Origin: NIOZ-UU13 sp049287505
Lineage (GTDB): Bacteria; Planctomycetota; Phycisphaerae; Sedimentisphaerales; Anaerobacaceae
Length of the DNA stretch: 56,746 nucleotides
Direction of reading: 5' to 3'
Assembly (NCBI GenBank): GCA_049287505.1
Contig: JBAQFY010000417.1
Location: 1-56,746, forward strand
The translations under genes and the position numbers were made by a program. Below, one piece after another: positions 52,026-56,746 of this stretch (its first letter is position 1; each line of letters starts with the position of its first letter). A model generated the notes under the pieces. It was not told where the DNA came from. It made no database searches and saw only the letters and a program-made list of their open reading frames with translations.

Positions 52026-55000
52026 ATGAGCGAACAGCTCTCAACAGTTTATGAATCTAAAACGATAGAGCGGCAGGCAAATGAAATATGGTCTGCGCAT
52101 TCGTATTTTCACGCTGAGCCACTGGGTGACGGCAAAGATAAAAAGACCTATACCATTGTAATTCCGCCGCCTAATGTTACGGCACCGCTGCATCTTGGCC
52201 ACGCATTGAATAATACTTTGCAGGACGTCCTGATTCGCTTTCGCCGGATGCAAAATTATAACACACTGTGGATGCCGGGTACCGACCACGCCGGTATCGC
52301 TACCCAGACCGTCGTTGAAAAAGGTATCCTCTCGGAAGAAGGAAAACGGCGTACCGACTTCGAACGGGAAGAATTTGTCAGCCGTGTACAGGCCTGGAAG
52401 GATGAATATGAAGCCCGCATTATCAGTCAATTGAAAGCGATGGGCTGCTCCTGTGACTGGGAGAGAACTCGCTTTACGATGGACCAGGTTTGTGCTAAAG
52501 CTGTTCGGGCTGCGTTTTTCAAACTATTTAAGGATGGCCTGATTTATCGAGGCAAAAGACTGGTCAACTGGGACCCGGCCACCCAGACGGTATTGGCCGA
52601 CGATGAGGTCGAGCACGAGCTGGTGCAGGGACATTTCTGGTATCTAAGGTATCCACTTGTCGAGCCGGTTGATATAGAGGGTGAAAGTATTGAGTATGTT
52701 ACCGTCGCCACGACCCGGCCGGAGACAATGCTTGGCGACACCGCTGTTGCGATGAACCCGGCGGATAAGCGTGCCGAATATCTGCTCGGTAAAAAAGTTC
52801 GCCTTCCGATTGTAGGCCGGGAAATCCCCATCATCGCCGATGAGCACGTTGTGCTCCCCGACCCCGACAGTGATGATGAAAAGGCGCGATTTTCTACCGG
52901 CTTTTTGAAAGTTACACCGGCCCACGACCCGGACGACTGGGAAATCGGCCTCAGACACGGACTGGAAGTCATCAATGTGTTGGCGCCGGATGGCTCGATA
53001 AGCGACAAGTATGGCTGGGAAGATGCCGATGAGCCGGAAGCGCAATCTCTGCTCGGTATGGACCGTTTCGAAGCGCGTGAAGCGATTGTTGAATGGTTCC
53101 GAAAGGAAAATCTTCTCGAAGACGTTCGCGAATACGCCCACGAAGTTGGACACAGCTATCGAAGCCATGTGCCTATCGAGCCGTATCTGTCCGACCAGTG
53201 GTATATCGCGGTCAAAAAGCCTATCGAGCATTTGAGAGAAAAATTCGGTGAGGGTTTGATTGAGGGCACCGATGTGCCGGTCAATTCTTTAGCTGGCCTT
53301 GCCTTAAAACCACTGTTTGACGACCGGCTCCGATTTATCCCCGAACGCTACGCCAAAACCTACCAGGCTTGGCTGGAGAACCTCCGAGACTGGCCTATCA
53401 GCCGACAGCTCTGGTGGGGACACAGAATACCAATCTGGTCTATTGAACTTTCGATTGCAGTTCATGCAGGTCCTTACGATTCATATTCGGATAAAATGCA
53501 CCTTCGTGCGGAAGAGTTTGAGGAGAACTTCATAAAATTCTTGGAAAAATGCAGTTTAACAAATGTTGTGTGTTATGAAAAACACAACTATGACGAAGTT
53601 AGATATAGATTCTATGTTTGTAGCAATGATCTAAAAGTTGACAAAGCTTTTGACTTATTAGAAAAAATCCTAAGCCGAAAAGGTAGCGAAGATGTCGATG
53701 TAGTGGCAAAGGAGAATGATGAGTTCAAAAACGAATTTTCCTCAGGCGCTTTTAATCAAATTGGGAATCTAAGAAGAATAATCAGTAATATTCAACAGGA
53801 TCCAGATGTTTTGGATACGTGGTTTTCTTCAGCGTTGTGGCCATTCAGTACGATGGGTTGGCCGGATGAAACGCCTGAATTAAAAACATTCTATCCGGGC
53901 AACGTCCTTTGTACCGCACGCGAAATTATAACCTTGTGGGTCTCGCGTATGTTGATGATGGGTCAGTACTGTGCCGGCGATATTCCTTTCAGTGAAGTGT
54001 ACATTCACGCAATGATACAGGATGGTCAGGGGCGCAAGATGTCCAAGAGTCTGGGCAACGGCATCGATCCATTGGTAGCTATCGACAGCCACGGGGCTGA
54101 CGCGATGCGCTTTACATTAGCCAGTATGACCACCGATACTCAGGACATTCGGATGCCGGTGGAGTCAATGACGTTGCCCGATGGCCGCCGGGCCAATACC
54201 TCGCCAAAATTTGATATCGGCCGAAACTTCTGCAACAAGCTCTGGAACGCCTCGCGTTTTGCTATGATGAATCTTGAGGGGATTGACCCGGCTGAATTCG
54301 ACGCGGACAAAATGGATATTACCGACAGATGGATTCTTTCCCGCCTGGCCAGAACTATTTCTGAGGTTACCGAGGCTCTGGAGCAGTTTAAGTACAGTGA
54401 GCCGTTATCAAGCTTGTACAGGTTTTTCTGGAACGAATTTTGTGACTGGTATCTTGAGTGGGTAAAACCGAGAATACAGGATGAGCGGAAAAAGCCGATT
54501 GCTCAAAACGTTTTAGCTTTTGTGCTGGACCAGACTCTGCGCCTGTTACATCCGTTTGTGCCGTTTATCACTGAAGGAATATTCCAGAAGCTGAACGAAA
54601 TTGCCCCGTCGAGGCGGCTCAAGACCATAGCGGAATCTAAAGAGGCAAAAGCACTGGTTATAGCCCAATGGCCGGAGGGTCTTGAATCCTTAATGGATGA
54701 AGATGCTGAAAGGCAAATTGTGCTTGTCCAGGCTGCAATTCGGACTATACGAGATATCAGGAGCAATAGAAACATACCGTCAAATGAATCATTGGTTGTT
54801 TCCGCAAAGTCACAACAGCAAACCGTCGAGATTCTCAACGACAACGCGGAGCTTATCCGGCAGTTAGCCGGCGTAAAAGAATTTAAAGCGGGAATAGCAC
54901 TTGTAAAACCGGCTAACGCTGCTATATCAATTATGGAAGATACAACGGAAGTTTATGTACATGATGCTGTTGACCTGCAGGCCGAACGGGCAAAGTTGGA

Positions 55001-55169
55001 AAAACAAAAGGAGCAGGTCGAAAAGGCTAAAAAGGCGGTGGAGGCCAAATTAGCCAATGAAAATTTTGTTATCAAAGCCAAGCCGGAAGTGGTCGCTCAG
55101 GCCAGAGAAAGACTGGCAGAGCTCTCGGAACAATTAGAGACAGTTGAAAAACACCTTTCGGAATTATAA
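52026..55169 (+). CDS. valS: valine--tRNA ligase with an enlarged insertion
   Basis: A 1047-residue class I synthetase. The HIGH-type text is PLHLGHALNN near 56-65, the editing domain follows (TTRPETMLGDTAVAMNP), KMSKS is at RKMSKSLGNGID, and the C-terminal coiled coil (LEKQKEQVEKAKKAVEAKLANENF) is complete. Compared with E. coli (951 residues) about 80 extra residues lie between WWGHRIPIW and DPDVLDTWFSS (about residues 475-590). The DNA of this insertion is clearly A+T richer than the rest of the gene, suggesting a later acquisition. Confidence 0.96.
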   Translation: MSEQLSTVYESKTIERQANEIWSAHSYFHAEPLGDGKDKKTYTIVIPPPNVTAPLHLGHALNNTLQDVLIRFRRMQNYNTLWMPGTDHAGIATQTVVEKGILSEEGKRRTDFEREEFVSRVQAWKDEYEARIISQLKAMGCSCDWERTRFTMDQVCAKAVRAAFFKLFKDGLIYRGKRLVNWDPATQTVLADDEVEHELVQGHFWYLRYPLVEPVDIEGESIEYVTVATTRPETMLGDTAVAMNPADKRAEYLLGKKVRLPIVGREIPIIADEHVVLPDPDSDDEKARFSTGFLKVTPAHDPDDWEIGLRHGLEVINVLAPDGSISDKYGWEDADEPEAQSLLGMDRFEAREAIVEWFRKENLLEDVREYAHEVGHSYRSHVPIEPYLSDQWYIAVKKPIEHLREKFGEGLIEGTDVPVNSLAGLALKPLFDDRLRFIPERYAKTYQAWLENLRDWPISRQLWWGHRIPIWSIELSIAVHAGPYDSYSDKMHLRAEEFEENFIKFLEKCSLTNVVCYEKHNYDEVRYRFYVCSNDLKVDKAFDLLEKILSRKGSEDVDVVAKENDEFKNEFSSGAFNQIGNLRRIISNIQQDPDVLDTWFSSALWPFSTMGWPDETPELKTFYPGNVLCTAREIITLWVSRMLMMGQYCAGDIPFSEVYIHAMIQDGQGRKMSKSLGNGIDPLVAIDSHGADAMRFTLASMTTDTQDIRMPVESMTLPDGRRANTSPKFDIGRNFCNKLWNASRFAMMNLEGIDPAEFDADKMDITDRWILSRLARTISEVTEALEQFKYSEPLSSLYRFFWNEFCDWYLEWVKPRIQDERKKPIAQNVLAFVLDQTLRLLHPFVPFITEGIFQKLNEIAPSRRLKTIAESKEAKALVIAQWPEGLESLMDEDAERQIVLVQAAIRTIRDIRSNRNIPSNESLVVSAKSQQQTVEILNDNAELIRQLAGVKEFKAGIALVKPANAAISIMEDTTEVYVHDAVDLQAERAKLEKQKEQVEKAKKAVEAKLANENFVIKAKPEVVAQARERLAELSEQLETVEKHLSEL

Positions 55170-55255
55170 AATAGTAGATGAGTAAAATGCGTAGATGAGT
55201 GGATGCGTAAAGGAACAAGTCATAGGCCTATACACTCATATACGCATATATGAGA
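55170..55255. repeat. 8-bp word array directly after valS
   Basis: Begins at the base after the valS stop with AGTAGATG, CGTAGATG and AGTGGATG words, then ends with inverted words (ACACTCATATACGCATATATGAG). It shares AGTAGATG and GATGAGT with the array at the end of acsD. The next gene's ribosome binding site (AAAGG) lies at its edge. Confidence 0.65.
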
Positions 55256-55271
55256 TAAAGGTGGTGCCAAA

Positions 55272-55667
55272 ATGGAAACGGAAGCCGAATTGTCGCGTAT
55301 AATCATTAACGAAATGTCCGACCAGCAGATAATTGTCTTGAAAGAGCGTTATGGCCATCGGAGTTTTCCCATTGTTATTGGCATAGTTGAGATTTTTGCA
55401 ATCGACCGCCGATTAAAGGGCATCAAACCGCCGCGTCCGATGACGCATGATTTGTTGGCTGATGTAATTGAAAATCTCGGCGCAAGAATAGAAAAGATAG
55501 TTATAAATGACTTACGTCACCATACATTTTTTGCCAAGATACATTTGAGCCTTAACGGGCGAACCGTCGAAATTGATTCCCGTCCTTCCGATGCGATTGC
55601 CTTAGGGGCGGCGTCGAACGCCCCTATTTATGTTGCTGAGCATGTTTTTGAGCAGACTTCTCAGTGA
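55272..55667 (+). CDS. bifunctional nuclease family protein (BFN/DUF151)
   Basis: A 131-residue protein of the BFN domain family. Typical text: DQQIIVLKERYGHRSFPIVIGIVEIFAI near 18-45, RPMTHDLLADVIENLGARIEKIVINDLR and VEIDSRPSDAIALGAASNAPIYV near 105-128. Plant and bacterial members have nuclease activity reported; the physiological role in bacteria is unclear. It follows valS and converges on lspA, overlapping its coding region by 44 bases. Confidence 0.93.
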   Translation: METEAELSRIIINEMSDQQIIVLKERYGHRSFPIVIGIVEIFAIDRRLKGIKPPRPMTHDLLADVIENLGARIEKIVINDLRHHTFFAKIHLSLNGRTVEIDSRPSDAIALGAASNAPIYVAEHVFEQTSQ

Positions 55668-56202
55668 GGAAAGTTGAAATAATCAACAGCCCAACGCCAA
55701 TACAAAGCAAGCTGTCTGCGACGTTGAAAGCCGGCCAATGGTAATCGTGGTAATAGACGTCGATAAAGTCACGTACTAAACCGTCATTAAAAATCCTGTC
55801 ATAAAGATTGCCGCAGATACCGGCTGTAAACAGGCCCAGGGCGACCTGAACCAGTCTGTGGCCGTTTCCGCTAAAAAGAAAAACCCCAAAGACTACCACC
55901 AGAGCGACAATCGAGACGACCGTTAGGAAATAGGGCTTGCCGGCCAGGACGCCAAAGGCGGCCCCGTTGTTCAAGGCCCTTATCAATCGCAGGAAACCAT
56001 TAATAACCGTTGCGGTCTCACGGTTTTGTAACCAATTGAACACCGCTTTTTTACTCAATAAGTCCAGCACCAGCCCACCCAGCATCAATGACCAGAAAAT
56101 CAGATGTGCTTTTGAATCCGGAAGCGCGAGCGAGCGGCGCTTTAAAGTCCCCCCCTCCGAACTCGCCCGCGTACTACTTTTTTCTGCCATGGTCTCTGTC
56201 AT
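55624..56202 (-). CDS. lspA: lipoprotein signal peptidase
   Basis: A 192-residue signal peptidase II cleaving prolipoproteins after lipidation. Four membrane segments and the catalytic motifs are present: NNGAAFGVL, GNLYDR and FNVADS, where the two aspartates are catalytic. The N-terminal 30 residues are a hydrophilic extension; a later start at M5 is equally possible. The 3' end overlaps the bfn gene by 44 bases in the opposite direction. It serves the lipoproteins encoded in this window. Confidence 0.94.
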   Translation of the reverse strand: MTETMAEKSSTRASSEGGTLKRRSLALPDSKAHLIFWSLMLGGLVLDLLSKKAVFNWLQNRETATVINGFLRLIRALNNGAAFGVLAGKPYFLTVVSIVALVVVFGVFLFSGNGHRLVQVALGLFTAGICGNLYDRIFNDGLVRDFIDVYYHDYHWPAFNVADSLLCIGVGLLIISTFLTEKSAQKHAQQHK

Positions 56203-56376
56203 AATTGGCGTTCAGCGTATCGCATTTACTGGCTGTAATAACTGTCCAGTGTTTATTTTGCTTTGCATATTCTATCGGCACGCAATTATATCAAAGTAAA
56301 TATTGCCGTCAAAAACTTTTGGCAGAGCAGGGATTATTGTTTTTGGAGTTGCTTCTCGTAGAATACATGCAACACT

Positions 56377-56491
56377 TGTCATTCTGAACGAAGCGTAGCG
56401 AAGTGAAGTCGAAGATCCGCTAAGGCGGGAATCTCTCTGGTCTGGAAATTTAGAGATTCTTCGTTTGCCTCTGGCGGACTAAGAATGACAA
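56377..56491. repeat. 115-bp inverted repeat with TTGTCATTCT ends
   Basis: Perfect 10-bp terminal inverted repeats TTGTCATTCT/AGAATGACAA, with inner inverted segments GAAGATC/AGATTCTTCG. Interspersed repeats with these ends (TGTCATTCTGA...) are familiar from intergenic regions of many environmental bacteria. It encodes nothing and may be a non-autonomous repeat. Confidence 0.65.
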
Positions 56492-56539
56492 CTACGTTGT
56501 TTTCTATGGAGCATTTTGGCTGGCAAATTTTTCAAATCT

Positions 56540-56570
56540 GCGAATTGAGAATTGACAATCCGTAATTAAT
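56540..56570. repeat. heptamer array upstream of tRNA-Leu
   Basis: Four successive 7-bp units with an AATT or AATC core, beginning GCGAATT, GAGAATT. Confidence 0.5.
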
Positions 56571-56611
56571 ATTGTAGCGTAATGGAAATCCGCCGTCTTT
56601 TGGCGGAATAT

Positions 56612-56639
56612 GTGACTAATAGTCAATAGTCGATTACTG
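56612..56639. repeat. short word array abutting tRNA-Leu
   Basis: TAGTCAA and TAGTCGA units in tandem, ending at the first base of the tRNA. Confidence 0.45.
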
Positions 56640-56640
56640 G

Positions 56641-56724
56641 GCCCGGGTGGCGGAATTGGCAGACGCGCCAGCTTGAGGGGCTGGTGGGAATTTTCCCGTG
56701 CTGGTTCGAATCCAGTCTCGGGCA
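56641..56724 (+). tRNA. tRNA-Leu, anticodon GAG
   Basis: A class II tRNA with acceptor stem GCCCGGG/CTCGGGC, D arm with GGCAGACG, anticodon stem CCAGC/GCTGG around loop TTGAGGG (anticodon GAG), a variable arm of about 14 bases (GGGAATTTTCCC) and T arm GGTTCGAATCC. The discriminator is A; the CCA end is not encoded. Confidence 0.95.
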
Positions 56725-56746
56725 GTGGTTCAACTCAGCATTCGCT

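Larger units (their letters stand above)
56203..56640. other. intergenic region before tRNA-Leu with several repeats
   Basis: About 438 bases without a gene. It holds a 115-bp inverted-repeat element (56377-56491), a heptamer array (56540-56570), a hairpin TCCGCC/GGCGGA at 56589-56607, and a second word array (56612-56639) ending at the tRNA. Confidence 0.6.

Overview
The window looks like a chromosome segment of an anaerobic planctomycete of the Phycisphaerae type. The lineage clues are a secreted protein ending in the dockerin-like Asp-rich module usual there (ADFDGDCVVDFADF...), a pseudopilin-type protein with a planctomycete-style C-terminal half, a zinc-ribbon protein of planctomycete style, and a RAYT transposase of a type common in these genomes. 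This is inference from sequence style; no 16S gene is present.

Region 1 (1-16756, minus strand) is a Wood-Ljungdahl locus. In transcription order it reads: DUF3786 protein, CooC, CODH (acsA/cooS), acetyl-CoA synthase (acsB), corrinoid protein large subunit (acsC), corrinoid activator (acsV), a small four-helix-bundle protein, a second CooC/AcsF, acsD, methyltransferase acsE, formate-THF ligase (fhs), and two HdrA-like flavoproteins, the last cut by the window edge. Region 2 (16805-21774, minus) holds molybdenum cofactor and regulatory genes (MobB-MobA fusion, THEP1-like NTPase, ModE-like regulator, a 65-aa Cys-rich protein), a membrane protein, a dockerin-like protein and a pseudopilin. Region 3 (21931-28398, minus) is a cytosolic signalling group: two multi-PAS histidine kinases, one with four CBS domains, and two response regulators. 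Region 4 (28894-32952) has a small lipoprotein under a consensus promoter, a CapD-type sugar dehydratase, a membrane protein and YacG.

Region 5 (32974-39006) has a DksA-like protein and a tightly coupled operon mutL-btuF-PP-loop ATPase-btuC-btuD, which probably imports the corrinoid used by the acs genes. Region 6 has a RAYT with flanking REP hairpins, a CocE-type hydrolase, gpmI, queE, queC, a malectin-like lipoprotein, queF, a zinc-ribbon protein, a glycosyltransferase, coaE, rho, valS, a bifunctional nuclease, lspA and tRNA-Leu(GAG).

The most unusual signal lies between and across the genes. First, the four-helix-bundle gene sits in a 472-bp element with perfect 15-bp terminal inverted repeats that exactly fills the acsV-cooC junction. 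Two short relatives with the same ends (73 and 66 bp) lie elsewhere, one supplying the C-terminus and stop codon of capD. Second, many genes end in, or directly at, short arrays of degenerate 7-10 bp words. Each array has its own word, and some encode the last residues and stop codon of the gene. One array lies in frame inside a cooC gene. Together these suggest an active repeat-generating process aimed at gene 3' ends.
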